Shown: positions 24,080 through 36,456, counted from the first letter of the stretch. The stretch is 64,000 nt of DNA from Erigeron canadensis (GCF_010389155.1 NC_057766.1:35349516-35413515); one strand, 5' to 3'. The notes: generated by a model from the sequence alone, not told the origin. Program-made: numbers and translations.

Positions 24080-25010
24080 GGGACATTTATACGTTGGCCT
24101 TAGTGGAAAGACATTACTGTCTGCAATCTGATTTCATGTCTGCAACTGAAGATGTGGTCTGAAGATCTGTAAGCTGAAAATATAATACTGTTTGTTTTAT
24201 AAACTGGTTACTGTCTGCATAAACCGAAAATATATAACTATCAAACTTAAATAACTAGATAGAAGACTAGAAGTCATTTAACATTCAAGTTATATAAAAA
24301 ATACAATAAAAGCACAAAATAACAACTACAAAAAAAAAGAAGCAAAATACACTCAAAGTACATTATTTTGCATTATTTTGCAGAGTATTTTTAGTATCTT
24401 ATTACTAGTTAACGAACAAGAACTTAAACAAAACAAGATATGAATGAACAAAAAATTAAACAAACAGAATATGCATTGAGATCGAAGAAAGCAAAAGAAA
24501 AAAAGCTCTTTTGAAGGTGCACCAACAACAATCAGATAAGAAGAGAAAAAAAAGAAATATAAATGACAATAATCACTAAAAAATAAGTATCTTTATCAAA
24601 GAAAGAAAAAACAAACATAAAGAAAAACAATATACAATTATAGCAAAAAAAGGGGGAAAAAATATAGATAGAAGACATACCTAGGGTTCCGATGAAGGAG
24701 ATGATCGGCGAGTAAGTTGGCCGGTGAAGGGTGACCGGCGAACAGTGGTGTGTGGAGGAGATGAGATGGAGGGAGTCTTGTTGATGGGGAAGAGCGGTTG
24801 TAATGTGTTTAGATTTTGTTTTGTTTTTAAGTTTTGTTTTGCAGATGATATAAGAAGGTAGAATAATGCTTTTTTTTAAGGTTATAAAAGCACTTTTAAG
24901 ATCTTATTTCTTTTAAAAAACAAACCGTCTTCGGCCCTAACGTCTGCACGCCCGCAGACATAAGATGCTTTACAGAAGTATTAATCAAAACAAACAGAAC
25001 CTAAATATGT
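24080..25010. mobile_element. Non-autonomous DNA element, CTGTCTGCA-rich ends
   Basis: Both sides carry clusters of CTGTCTGCA/TGCAGACA-type motifs (24115-24220 and 24940-24965). Both also carry AAAACAAACAG-type sequence, with TGTTTGTTTTATAAA on the left and ATCAAAACAAACAGAACC on the right. The interior is A-rich on this strand, with a GC-rich pocket at 24685-24800 that looks like a reversed leader of a former gene (GGCCGGTGAAGGGTGACCGG). No ends or target duplication were fixed. Confidence 0.4.
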
Positions 25011-25168
25011 GTAGTGTGTTGGCATTAAAGTACCTACAAAGGAGGGGAATATCGAAACTTAAAACTATATTGAGACGGCCGATATGTATAATTACTTGTA
25101 AATAACTGACACAGGGGAATATCGAAACTTAAAACTACAAAGGAGCAAGGAATCGACGGGAGGGAGGC

Positions 25169-26005
25169 ATGGCCGACCAAAACTCGATAGACAACAACAT
25201 CAGCAACAACAAAAGGTACGTATTATTATTATTATGTTGGGATGGAATGATGGACGGATATAATATTTTGATAGGCTTATTGGATGGATGGATACTAATT
25301 TCCCCTTTTGAATAAATTAATTTATTTATTCAAAGTCATATTATATTGTATATCAATTAAGGAGTGAATATTTATAATGATTGATTGATGTGAATGAATA
25401 TATATATACATGATGATATTGATATTGACATGATATACAGCGTGAAGGATATACCATTAACACGGGCAGAATATTTGAAGTCGAAATTTGCCGTAACTCC
25501 CGAAAGCTTGGCAAACTACTTTCTTAAAGAAAGTATTAGACGATGCGAAGAAAGAGAAAAAAGACGACAAGAGGGCTCCTATGATAGTGATGAGGAGTGC
25601 GACGAGGAGGAGTAATTCATCCTTTTTCTCTCTTTTTTATATTTTTCATATTATTAATTCGTTGAACTTATAATTGTCTTCTTATAAAACCGACTAATTA
25701 ATGATGATTTATTCATGTGTGAATTTTCTAGATACAAACCATTTTTTAGGAACAAGGTTGATTGTTTGGTTAAGCCCCCTTGCGGCCATGATGCCTGGGT
25801 TCGTTATCAGAATAAGTTAGCTCTCAAAGAAGCTGCTGCTGCTGCTGCTGCTGCCTGTCATGATGACGACGTTGATGCACCAGGCGGGCCTAAAAAGAAA
25901 CTCAAGGGTGTTAATGAACAAAAGGCGCTGGAAGGCACGTGGTCAAGAGACGACAATGTCCACTCAGAAAGTGGCCGCTTTCGAGATGGATCCTTAACAA
26001 CTTGA
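25169..26005 (+). CDS. Unrecognised small charged protein, paralogue 2
   Basis: Three exons, 25169-25215, 25441-25611 and 25732-26005, give 163 residues. Exon 1 encodes MADQNSIDNNISNNK. Exon 2 is again 171 nt with VKDIPLTRAEYLKSKFAVTP, a charged segment and an acidic Asp/Glu tail. Exon 3 has PPCGHDAW, an eight-Ala run, CHDDDVDAPG, PKKKLKG and a divergent C-terminus ending in Leu-Thr-Thr. The exon 2 donor (GTAATTC) lies just before a would-be stop, and splicing there restores the frame in both copies, which supports the model. Relative to paralogue 1 it lacks intron 3 and exon 4 and has no transposon. Function is unknown; the basic PKKKLK motif hints at nuclear import. Confidence 0.6.
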
Positions 26006-26867
26006 ACTTTGTTCCCGGGTGGAACTTTGTAATCTATTACTGCTTTACAGTTTATTTGCTGTTTTACATTATTTCGTCGTGATTACGACTTGATTTCCTA
26101 GCTATATTATTATGTAAAATATAATATAATATTCTAGTGCATGATATTTGAACTTGAACTTCTGTTGAAGTCTACAGTTTCATGTATTAAGAAGATTGGC
26201 ATTTTACAACCTCTATTGCTTGCAGCTATATCTCACCCTCCTTGTATGCGTCATTGATATAATGCTTGGCGTGGGTTTATTTTACGTATGAAGTTAGGCT
26301 GTCATTTTGCACGATGGTGCCACCTGTCAGACGTAAGTTCTTGATAGAATGAGGTTGGACAAATGAACTATAATCCTATATCCACTTGTCCCATCTTTCT
26401 TTTTATGTAGTTATGTCGTTCTTTTGTGTCTTCGATTTATTTCTTTATATAAAAAGCCCAAATATATATAGCTGTAAACCTTAAATGTACAGAGGATTTG
26501 CTGTTATTCTTGCTTTATAATGATTGAATAGTCTTAGTATATTATCCTGTCAGGTTTCAGCAACCTGTTCTTAGTAAGTTTTGTCCGTCAGGTTCACTAA
26601 GGGTTTACTTCATAACAATAAGCAATAAAATTTCTACATTTGACAGCAGGTTCTGTTTGAGTTTTTGGGATTTTGCCTTACATAAAAACTTTTTAAACTG
26701 TGGAATTAAACACGTACATCCTAATCTAAACTGTAGTGTTGATTTAACTAAATAATCGTTCTTTCTTTGTTTCGTTTTATTAGATGAAATATTAGTCATA
26801 CTTTATATTGAATCTTGAAGAAGGGGATATGATGTTAGTTTAGCCCAGTAAGAAGCCTACTGCAGAT
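26006..26867 (+). repeat. 3' flank of paralogue 2 with amplified module copy 5
   Basis: Sequence after the stop matches the flank of paralogue 1 (GGGTGGAACTTTGTAATCTA). Near 26225-26530 lies a single shortened copy of the module amplified at 17.8-20 kb (CACCCTCCTTGTATG, GATGGTGCCACCTG, GCTTTATAATGAT). This copy has not been amplified. Confidence 0.65.
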
Positions 26868-26993
26868 ATGTCCCCAATTTCTGAATCATCAAAAGATAGG
26901 ATCATGGAGATGAGGCACAAGAATGATGAAGATGGTGATGAAGAAGATACAGCTGTTACATACCCATTACATCCCGATAAATCTGCTACCTAG
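26868..26993 (+). pseudogene. Acidic small frame, copy 2 of 2
   Basis: A 41-codon frame begins MSPISESSKDRIMEMRHKND and has an acidic middle (Glu-Asp-Gly-Asp-Glu-Glu-Asp). It is preceded by a usable acceptor (CTACTGCAG at 26857-26865). It matches copy 1 at 20683 but the C-terminus differs. It could be the last exon of a longer transcript or a tiny independent gene. Confidence 0.35.
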
Positions 26994-29740
26994 ATTACGT
27001 AAAGTTGTTGCCTGGATACAGTTGTTCGTCCAGGTTGAAAAAAAGTTTCATAGCGGTACACTTGACTTATAAGGTTACTGTAAACATAGTTTGCATTGCT
27101 TGAACCACTTGTTTGTGTTGGTGGGTTACATTCTGCAGTGCCTGGTATTGCTAAAGTAGCTAGAGCATGGGAAACATTCACTGTATTTGTTTTTAATGTG
27201 CATGATATTCGTTTGCTATTTAAGTCAAATAAGTGTACTTTTAATTCCTTAGTATTTGCATAAGTAATTTGTAGGTGTATTATGCGATTTGGATGCTTAT
27301 AAAGCTAAAATATAATGGAGCTAAAGTTTGCAATTGACGACTTAATTGATCAAGTGAAGTGACGGTGTTTGGATATACTCAGGACTGATCTATCTGCTGT
27401 CTTCCTTTCATTGCTATGTATCTTTGAGATCCTGTTGAATAATTTATACTGCAGATAGTTACTTGAACTACTTCTGCTGAGTTAGTCACAATTGAGCAAT
27501 TTTAACCACCTGTTAATCTGAAGTTCCTATAATAAGAGTGGTGGTTTACAAGTTTGACTAATAAGCACAAGAAGATGTGTAAGAAATTGGATTGATTTTA
27601 TAAATTTCCTTTCTAGCTGACTTTTTGATTTACCCATCTGACCCGTTTAAGTTAAATCCAACCCCTACATATAAATCAACTGATCAAAATTGTTCTCTCT
27701 ATTGTCTATTTACAGTTTTTGCAATTTGTGGTTGGCAGATTTCAATGCAAACTTTCTATTTAATCTCCTAATCATTGATAGCCAAGTCATAAAAACTTGT
27801 AGTAATAGTTCTTCTATGCTTCAGGTTCTTACTTCAATGGACAACAAAAGATGGAGTCGAAGCGCATTAAAGAAATTAAAAGAATACTGGAAACTTGGTT
27901 GTTTGGGGTTAACTTTTGGTGCTTATGAAATTAAGGACTTTATGTGTTCATCTGCGTTCAACTTTTGGTGCTGGTGGGCATATGTCAGAGGTTAGGACTT
28001 AGGAGTTAGGAGGGTCTGTTCTAGAAGGAAAAGGTTACATGACAACAATTGGTAATTTTGTTTTTCCCAAAATTTTAGTCTTATGTATAATCAGTTGGCC
28101 CCTGCAAACCATTAAGTAATCAGCAGTCGTTGAAAGTTCGGCGCCAGTAGACTTGACCAAACGGCTGATTATTCAGGCAAGTCATTTAACCACCTAAGTT
28201 GTAGATGTACGTATATGTCTTCAGAATATAAAACCACTCAACATATTAAAATCCTTGTACTTCAGTTACTTGGGCAAATTAGTCTTTTCATGCAACTACA
28301 ATAAGGTGTGAAACTATAATTCCTTAACAGTTTTATGTATCAAAAGGAAAAAAATGTAGAAATTTGATCTTTTCTAAACGAAGAAAATGTTGCATCCCAC
28401 TTTGACAAGCTAGCATATCATGTCTTTTAGAATGAGTCTTAAATTCCCTGTTAATATAAGAAAAGGAGGGATTTTGACTTCACAATAAAAAAGGGATTTT
28501 TGACTCACACCAAGTCACCTCCTCACTGACTAGTAACACATTGAACTGATCAATATATCTGTTAAGTAAATAACAGGCCTTGACTATAATTCTTTTCAAC
28601 GTATTATCATTTTTCTATAAGAAGTGTACTTACTTCACATGATATCTTTTTACATACTGTATGTTGTGATTTTTGTTAATTAATATTTTTTTTTAGGTAT
28701 TTGAACCAATTTGTGAGCTGACACAGGATGAGTGGATGACGTCATGACGACCCACTTTGTGTATTGCATGCCACAGAGTCATCGCAATTCACAAGCGAAC
28801 CTATTTAATTTTTTTTTATCACAAATAAATTGGTTGAATAATTTGTTACCTACTTTATAGTTTCTTTTCATTTTAGCATGCACTACAGCACTAGAAATTG
28901 GTAAAAAAAAAAATCATGTATTGTAATAAAATCTATTGTAAACAACTAAACATGTAAGCAATTCCGACAAAATATGAACCAAAAGGCAAAAGCACCTAAA
29001 CGTTTGCTTCAAACTTATAATATAAGTGGCGTATTCATTTAAAATAAATAACTTAGAAGCATCTTCAAAACATTCTAATTATCAACTATCAACTTATCTT
29101 AGGTATACGACAAGTACTATTACATGCTATAATACAAACTATTTTTCTTTTAAGTTATACGGAGTAAATAAAGTATAAACAACTTCAAGATGATCTGTTA
29201 GTTTGTCATAATTTGGAAAGGATATTCTCCGAAAAACTTAATCTGGAAAGTCTCATCCATTTTTACACGTTTATTAGCTATTATGTTTTCAGTTTCTATT
29301 ATATTGATTTGTCACCTATAATTTATTCTTGATAACAGGTTAAATTGAAGTCAGTTTAATTGGTAGATGCATTTTTGATTTTTCTAAAAGGTCTTAAGTT
29401 AGACTTTCTAGAGTAACAAGTATGAGTTTTTTTTTCCTAAATATCAGTAGCTCTTAAACCTCTAACGGGTTGAAGTATTATGTTGGGCTGGTCCATTGTA
29501 TAGTTCAGAGTATTCCCTTGAAGTCGATTCCCGTGCAGATTGTTAAAAAAAAAAACACGTTAAGTTGAAGTTTGCATTTATGAACAATGAGATAATTAAA
29601 TTACAGATACAGCTTCCAAAGTCCAAACTACCTTTCATGGCCTCCTTGCTTAGTTGTTTCTTTAAAAAAAATTAAGAAGCTATTATAACTTGGGCCCCAG
29701 GCCCAAACCCAGCTACAACCCAACTCATGTATCTCTTCCT
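26994..29740. other. Long spacer with possible stray exons
   Basis: No confident gene. A 30-60 codon reading after the acceptor CTTCAG at about 27824 (VLTSMDNKRWSRSALKKLKE) and a short one after TTTTTTTTAG at about 28696 (VFEPICELTQDEWMTS, then stop) look exon-like but cannot be joined into anything I recognise. A TGACGTCA palindrome sits at 28737-28744. A faint tRNA-like SINE remnant (A-box-like TTTAATTGGTAGA, GGTCTTAAGTTAGAC) lies near 29357-29405. Confidence 0.35.
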
Positions 29741-30414
29741 AAGGGTGTTCATCGGTTCGGTTTTCAGTTATTTGGTCTATTTGGTTCGGTTTTTTCGGTT
29801 ATTTATTTTTATTTTTCAAAACCAAAACCTAATTCAAAATAGAAAAACCAAACCAAAAACCAAATTAGAATTCGGTTCGGTTTAAAACCGAAAAAAACAA
29901 ATATGAAAAACACAAATTTACCATTTCTTTTTGTTTAAGTTGTGTTTAACCAAAATAGGTTCATAATTTCAATTTTCACCAAAGTAGTAAATTTAGACTT
30001 CAAGCACCATATGGATAAACAAATAACATAAGTGAAACAACTAAACTCTTCTTTGACATCATTATTAAAAATTATTCATTAAAATTGAATTTATCTAATT
30101 TCAGAAAAATGTTACTCATAATATAATAAACAAATAGACATAAAAATTAAAAAATACATTAATAATTGTCCATAAAAAATACGAATTAAATAGTTTTAAT
30201 AATACATAATAGTAATATAAGTTATTCGGTTTGTTCGGTTTAACCAAATTCATTATCCTTTATCCATGACCAAACCAAAAACCAAATATATAATTCGGTT
30301 TCGGTTACAAACCAAACCTAAAACCAAATTCAAAAATGGTTTGGTTTTTTTTGGTTTTTTAAACGGTTCGGTTTAAAATTTTAACCGGGTAAAAACTAAA
30401 CCGCGAACACCCCT
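29741..30414. mobile_element. TTCGGTT-rich DNA element (674 bp)
   Basis: The inverted ends are AAGGGTGTTCATCGGTT (left) and AGGGGTGTTCGCGGTT (right, reverse complement). Inside both ends are many CGGTT/AACCG motifs. The flanks ATCTCTTCCT (29731-29740) and ATCTCTCCCT (30415-30424) match at 9 of 10 bases and look like a target duplication. There is no coding capacity. This is a common type of plant non-autonomous DNA transposon. Confidence 0.65.
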
Positions 30415-30949
30415 ATCTCTCCCTCCAAGGATTGCAAGTTTACAATTGTTGTATTTAGTGCGAAAATATTATTATTATTGTTGTTGTTGTTATTTTTATT
30501 ATTATTATTATCAAAGGCAATGAAAAAATGGGTAAATAGTTTCACCTATGGAGTAGCGAGGTTCATATTTACAATTATTTGTTTTGTTTTGTTTTATTCT
30601 AATCGAATACATTGTGAGGTGTTAAATTTGAAAGTGATGTCTTAAGGTGAAAATGGTAATAATAAGAAGATGATATTGAAGTGACTAGAAAAAGTACAGT
30701 GAAAGAGTAGGATTAAGGATGGTCTTACGTTATATTGATCATCCATTCATCTGTATATGCGTAAATTTTTGTTACATTTGGATGAGATACTCCCTACAAA
30801 AGTACAAATATATTTGTAAATAACTTAGTGGATGTTTATGTTGATATTGTGAAAGTTATACTTATTGCATAATAACTTGCATTTCACGGTATAAAGAAAC
30901 AAATACCATGACGGATGTTTCTATCTATAAATTCAGAGACGAGCCAGGA

Positions 30950-32166
30950 AATTGAGTTTTTTCTAAATTAGTGTAATGGAAAATTTTATTTACCAAACTA
31001 GTATACTTTCAAAAATATTTACCAAATTAGTATAGTTTTAAAAATATAAAATATTATAGGTTAAATTTATTTTAATATTATATTTATTAAATATAAAAAT
31101 AAACAAAAGTGTGTAAAAATTTCTTCACACTTTTATTTCTAAATATTTTTACACAAATAAAAGGGTGAATTTTTTTTAGTTTGTTCACACTAACTAAAAT
31201 TGTGGACAAATGCAACATTGTTTGTAGTGTTGATTAAAAGATAATCAAGTTTACTTTCATGTAAATCCTATTTATTTATTTTATGCACATTTCTTTTATT
31301 TTATAAGAATTATATATAATTCTGCTTGACTATATTAAATACAGTAACATATAACTTATATTACGAAGAGAGGGTCGTTTAAAAAAATACATTTGTTAAT
31401 GTACGGTTTACCTTTTGGATGGTTCTCTTTTGAGCCATAAAAAAAATACACCTATGTATATGTTTGGCTCAAAAGAGAACCATCTAAAAGTTAAGAGCCA
31501 TGTTAGAATGACAAACAAATTACAAACTAACTGTTAAAACATAGGTAGCATGTTTGATGGTTCAGTCAAACAAGAGATAGAAAGGAGAGGGAGAACATAT
31601 AGAGGTGGTTTAATTGGTGGAAGTTAAATTTGTAAAAATTTGTTTGTAAAAGGTTTGTAAACCTAGAATTACTCATTTTTTATTACAAATGTTCGTTTCA
31701 GAAACGACATTCCAACCAAATAATGTTACAACTAATAAGAATATACGTATGCATGATCAAGAATGACTTGCATCAAAAAATGTTAATCGCTAATAAGAAT
31801 ATACGTATGCATAGATGTATTTGTTGTTACAAATGTTCGTTTCATAAATGACATTCAACTAGTTTATTAGACTCAAACGCCCTCTATAGTTACGAATTTA
31901 TATGGAAAAAAAATTGCGATTGGGGATTTTTTAATTTAATAAATAACTAAATATAATAATATTAATTTAGATATTTACTTATAATGATAAATATTTTTGA
32001 AATTATACTAATTTTAATAAATAAGTTTGCTCACCACGCTAATTTGAGAAGAAAAAAACTTAACATAATTTTAAAACTATACTGATTTGGTAAATATTTT
32101 TGAAAGTATACTAGTTTGGTAAATAAAATTTTCCATTACACTAGCTTTGGAAAAAACTCCAGGAAA
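30950..32166. mobile_element. Element with ~95-bp near-identical terminal inverted repeats
   Basis: The left arm (about 30950-31042) and right arm (about 32070-32166) are inverted copies sharing, for example, TTAGTATAGTTTTAAAA and GTAATGGAAAATTTTATT with only a few changes. The interior is AT-rich with no transposase. It appears to contain one arm of the foldback family found at 43036 (31085-31240) and a strong hairpin (31418-31484). Target duplication not resolved. Confidence 0.65.
31418..31484. repeat. Perfect 19-bp inverted repeat hairpin
   Basis: GATGGTTCTCTTTTGAGCC at 31418-31436 is perfectly reverse-complementary to 31466-31484, with a 29-base spacer; pairing extends outward with one mismatch. 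It is probably the core of a tiny nested MITE within the larger inverted-repeat element. Confidence 0.9.
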
Positions 32167-33535
32167 TTTTTGGTAGGGGGCAATTCTAAAATGTGTTTAT
32201 CATACTTATAAAAGTTATATTCGATAATGAAAAAAAGGGCCCTAGCACGAAAATAAAAAGTGGACCTTCAAAAGAAATTTGTTATCTACTAATTCACACT
32301 AGGTCTAACACTCATATTCAAATATACTAGTTTTTTTTTAAACAAATAATGACCACGCGTGTCGAACAAGGTCTTATTAAATGAAAACGCATTCAATTAT
32401 ATAATGCAAGAAAACCCAAAAAAATATACTTTTTAGAAATATAATTAGCTTGTGTGTGTATATATATATATATATATTTCCTACATTTTGATAATTATAA
32501 TAAATTGTTTGTGATCAATATATATAATAATTTGAAAGAAAATAAATTTTTCACAAACAGTTCCACTATTAATGTATTATATAATTACATATCTAAACCA
32601 CAAAAGTTTTTTGTTAAACTATACTTCATTCTTTCTATTTAAATCAAGAACAAATCAAGTTTTTTTAATCTCTCAACGGAAAAATTTATCTCAAAATTAA
32701 TGTTTCAATGACCAATGACATCCAAATAATAAGCTTATGACAATATAGGTAACATTTGTATTTATTTCTTACTTATAAAAAAAATTACAAATATATCATT
32801 TAAATTTTGAAAAAAATTACATTATACTAAAGTTAAAGTGGGGGCAGCTGACCCCGCTGCCCCCAAGCTACAGCGGTCCCTGCTTAAATTATTATAACTT
32901 CAAATTAATCTAAATTAATAAATAATGTTTGCTAAAAAGTTATTTATAAATAATCCTATATGCTAAAGTTGTGCGTAATCATTAGTCAATACATTTTTGA
33001 ACCTCTGACTTGACCATTTTCACACTTCTGGTCTTAATCTTTAAATTTAAAATGTCTCAATCTTCATGTAGCAAACCAAGTGGTCCGGTCAGGCGGTCAT
33101 ATCCTAACATATATCATAGCTACTTAGCATGTAGCACAACATAATTTGATTCACACACCATGTATCCTTGGAACACAATGCCTAAAGATCTATGAATTAC
33201 TCTATTACCATTTCGAGTTACTTTCCTCTAGGGTTTTAAACTATTATCGTATACATAATGTAATTATATATATATTATATATATATATATATAGTTCTAA
33301 TTAGGGATAAGCAAAATATGCATTATAAAATATTGGTTCATATGGGACCGAAATTAGTATTTAGCTTTGATGATTTTTTGAGACCGGTATGGTACGTTCT
33401 CTTACCTATCCCTACTTCCAATTTTATTAAATAAATCTCAAATTGTCGTTAAAGAACATCTCACAAAGTATTTGATCTTTTGTTTTGAAATACAAATTTT
33501 TAAGTAGAGTAATGAATCCGTCATATTAAAATTTA

Positions 33536-34657
33536 AGGAAAATTACACTTTTGGTTCCTGAACTTGACACATTTTTCACTTTTAGTCACTAAACTTTAAA
33601 AATTGCAAATTATACACTGAACTTGACATATTTTTTCACTTTTGGTCACTGCATCAACTTTGTTAGTTTTTCTCCGTTAACTTGCCCAGATTCGTTAATT
33701 TTTTTTCACTTTTCGTCCTTCCCATTATTCCATAACTAAAATCGATAATCAGTCCAACTTCATGTCTTATATATTGTTTTGGCCGATTAATGAAAATACA
33801 TATTCATTTATTATGTTTTGAGACAATTTTTTTATGTTTACAGTTACTATCTATTGGTTATAGTTTGATTAGATGAAATAATTGTTATTGAAATTTTTAT
33901 TTATAAAGATAAATCTATTTAGTGACTATGTTTGAATTTTGAGTCTTCTTATGTCTACTTTAACCGTAAATTTTTTTTTGTGTGTTATATAAACTTATAT
34001 AGTTTTTCTTAATTCATTTTATTAACTATTAATAAACGAAAATAAAAAAATGATATTGTAATGTTTATCTGAAGTAACGTGTTGTAGGTTTTTCTGATAA
34101 TCTATAACGCCTTATGATTTAACCATAAATATTTTTATCTGTGTTATATAAATTTGTTATAAACATATAATAATGAACTAATTTTTAAATATACTTTTCA
34201 TTGATTTAATTTACACCAACTATTATATATTACAAATAAAAATGTTTAGAGTTAAAGTTAAAAGTAAAAATACTAAGAAAAAATCAAAATAATAACATTT
34301 AAAATTGGACGAATAAGGTATATATAAAAAAATTAGGTAAATTACACTTTTCATCACTGAAGTTTGTCGATTATCGATTTTAGTTATACAATAATGGGAA
34401 GGATGAGAAGTGAAAAAAAAAACTAAACTGAAGTTTGTCGATTATCGATTTTAGCTATACAATAATGGGAAAGATGAAAAGTGAAAAAAAAACTAACGAA
34501 TCTGGGCAACTTAATGGAGCAAAACTAACGAAACCGAGCGATGTGACCAAAAGTGAAAAAAAGTGACAAGTTCAGTGTATAATTTACAATTTTTGAAGTT
34601 TAGTAACTAAAAATGAAAAACGTGTCGAGTTTAGAGACTAAAAGTATAATTTTTCCT
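33536..34657. mobile_element. Foldback-type element with ~240-bp inverted arms
   Basis: The ends AGGAAAATTACACTTTTGG and AGGAAAAATTATACTTTTAG (right end, reverse complement) start arms of about 240 bp. They share ACTTTTAGTCACTAAACTT-like, AAATTATACACTGAACTTG and CCCAGATTCGTTA blocks. The flanking AAAATTTA occurs on both sides (33528-33535, 34658-34665). The right arm contains a 66-bp direct duplication (around 34361-34426 and 34427-34492). No transposase is present. Confidence 0.75.
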
Positions 34658-34921
34658 AAAATTTATTTTATCTTTCTTCTCTTTTATTTTTCATTGATGG
34701 GATAGGCACTTAAAATTATGACGTCAAATCAAAATATTAATTTTATATCCAAAATTGCATCGCTATAAAAAGATGGTTGGTTTTCCATTTGTAGTGTTTT
34801 TAGGGCTTGGGTAATGGTAGTGACGAATGTGAGGGTGGAAAATGAAAATAGCAACTTCATAGAAAGATGATATATCTTCTTAAATTACTCTAAAAGTTCT
34901 ACTTACAAGATAAAAAGTAAG

Positions 34922-35110
34922 CAGGGGATTTTTTTCAAGTTGTTTTTAGCTTTAGGCCTTGAAGGATCAAGTTATGAACATCTAACTTTTGGATTAAATC
35001 CAAAAGTTGATATTTGAATCTTTACCTTAGTATTTAATCCAAGGGCTGAGATCTCTTTAACATAACATAACTAGTCTTCATGTTAGGGAACTTGAGAGAA
35101 TCTCCTCCTT
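34922..35110. mobile_element. Small MITE-like repeat, TCAAGTT ends (copy 1)
   Basis: It starts GGGATTTTTTTCAAGTTG and ends GGAACTTGAGAGAATC. The interior carries inverted TTTTGGATTAAATCC-like motifs. It is similar in layout to 48709-48930 in the glycosyltransferase intron. Boundaries are approximate. Confidence 0.45.
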
Positions 35111-36456
35111 AAAAAGTAAGATTAAAAAAGAAAATAAATGAAATCACATGTTATATTTATAAGGTTCTAAGAGGATTTTTAATATTGGTAAGGATTAATC
35201 ATTTTCCTTTTGGATTTGCGTTGCGATTTTGAAGATCACGTTTTCGTTGTTATTTTTTAAGAACGGGAAATCAATTGGTTAAAATGATATTTCGATAGTT
35301 TCTGGTCGCTCAAATTGTTTTTTAAAAGAAAATCTAAATTAATCTGCCGTCCCGTATTGGTATAATCATAGCTTTATCCTAAACGTATTTGACTCTTTCT
35401 TTCCATTATATCTAGAGTAAACAACAATAATACAAAATTAGATTGTATGTCACGTCCTACTAAATATATTAATCAAACTGTAATCATTGTTCATTTGGTT
35501 TGATTTTTCAAATGATTTGAAAACATTCTTGGTGACTTTGAAGTATAGCCCTGTTCACTTTTTATTTTATTTTCTGGATTCTTAAAAATTATTCTTTCAT
35601 TACCACAAACCCCTGTAGGTGTAAAAGTGATTCACACACACACACACACAAAATGGCATCAGATTCTCTTTTTTTTTTTCTTGCAGACAACCTGTTTGAT
35701 AAAAAGCCCCACTGAAAAAAAAATAACATAAAAATTTATCATTAATGTTTAACTTAACACCAAGAAACATTAACTTTTATTATTGGGCCATGAGATTATA
35801 TCAAATATATCTTGTGCATTCAAAGACATGATTTTTTAAATATATTTTGAATTGTTGTAATACAGATATGAGAAAGAGCATGTGCTTTACATTTTTTTAT
35901 TTTATGTATATAAAAAAAAGGCTTCAAGTTTTATGCTTTTTCTTTATAAAAACTTAAAAAGCTTCAAATTTTATGCTTATCATTTTCTGGGTATGTCATA
36001 TAATTTAGAAGTTTTGACTGGGCAATATGGGTCTGTTTAAAGCTTTAGTTAAGTTCAGATATTGACAAGAAAAAAAATAATATTATTTTTACTATAAAGT
36101 TTATAAGTTTCTTTGTCAAAGAATTGGTCACATGTTTGACCTGGACTTGCTGGTTTAAAAGGAATGGAACCACTTTAAATTTTCATATGTCTAGTTGATT
36201 ATAAAAATTTAAATTTCTGTTTGCTTTAACTTACTTCACATGTTTCTTGATACTTTTTAAAGCAACACCATTTATGGTGATTTTTCATTAGTGGTCTGCA
36301 ACTCATCACCGGTCTATTTTCCGGTGACTTTAGGCCAACTTTTCTGGCTTTCGTGTTCGTAATCGTAAACCCGTGTCTCGTTTGTTCCTACAAAAGAAGT
36401 TTGAAGGTTTTAAAGTGAAACCCAATTCAAAGTTTCAATCTTTTTACTGTTTCAAC
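35111..36456. other. Upstream region of the CNGC gene
   Basis: No gene is seen. A (CA)n run lies near 35633-35649. AT-rich sequence leads to the CNGC start, and the promoter cannot be defined with confidence. The segment 36310-36456 is likely 5' UTR because it is GC-richer and directly precedes the start codon. Confidence 0.35.

Noticed and set aside
26990..27181. Minus-strand 63-codon frame with Pro/Thr/Ser-rich start
   Set aside because: It looked protein-like, but no domain, splice partner or second copy could be found.
27690..27995. 101-codon plus-strand frame
   Set aside because: The middle looks exon-like (after an acceptor near 27824), but the N-terminal part is intron-like T-rich sequence; kept only as an unassigned observation in the spacer entry.
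32454..32642. 62-codon frame with Tyr-Ile repeats
   Set aside because: Starts in a (TA)n microsatellite; composition only.
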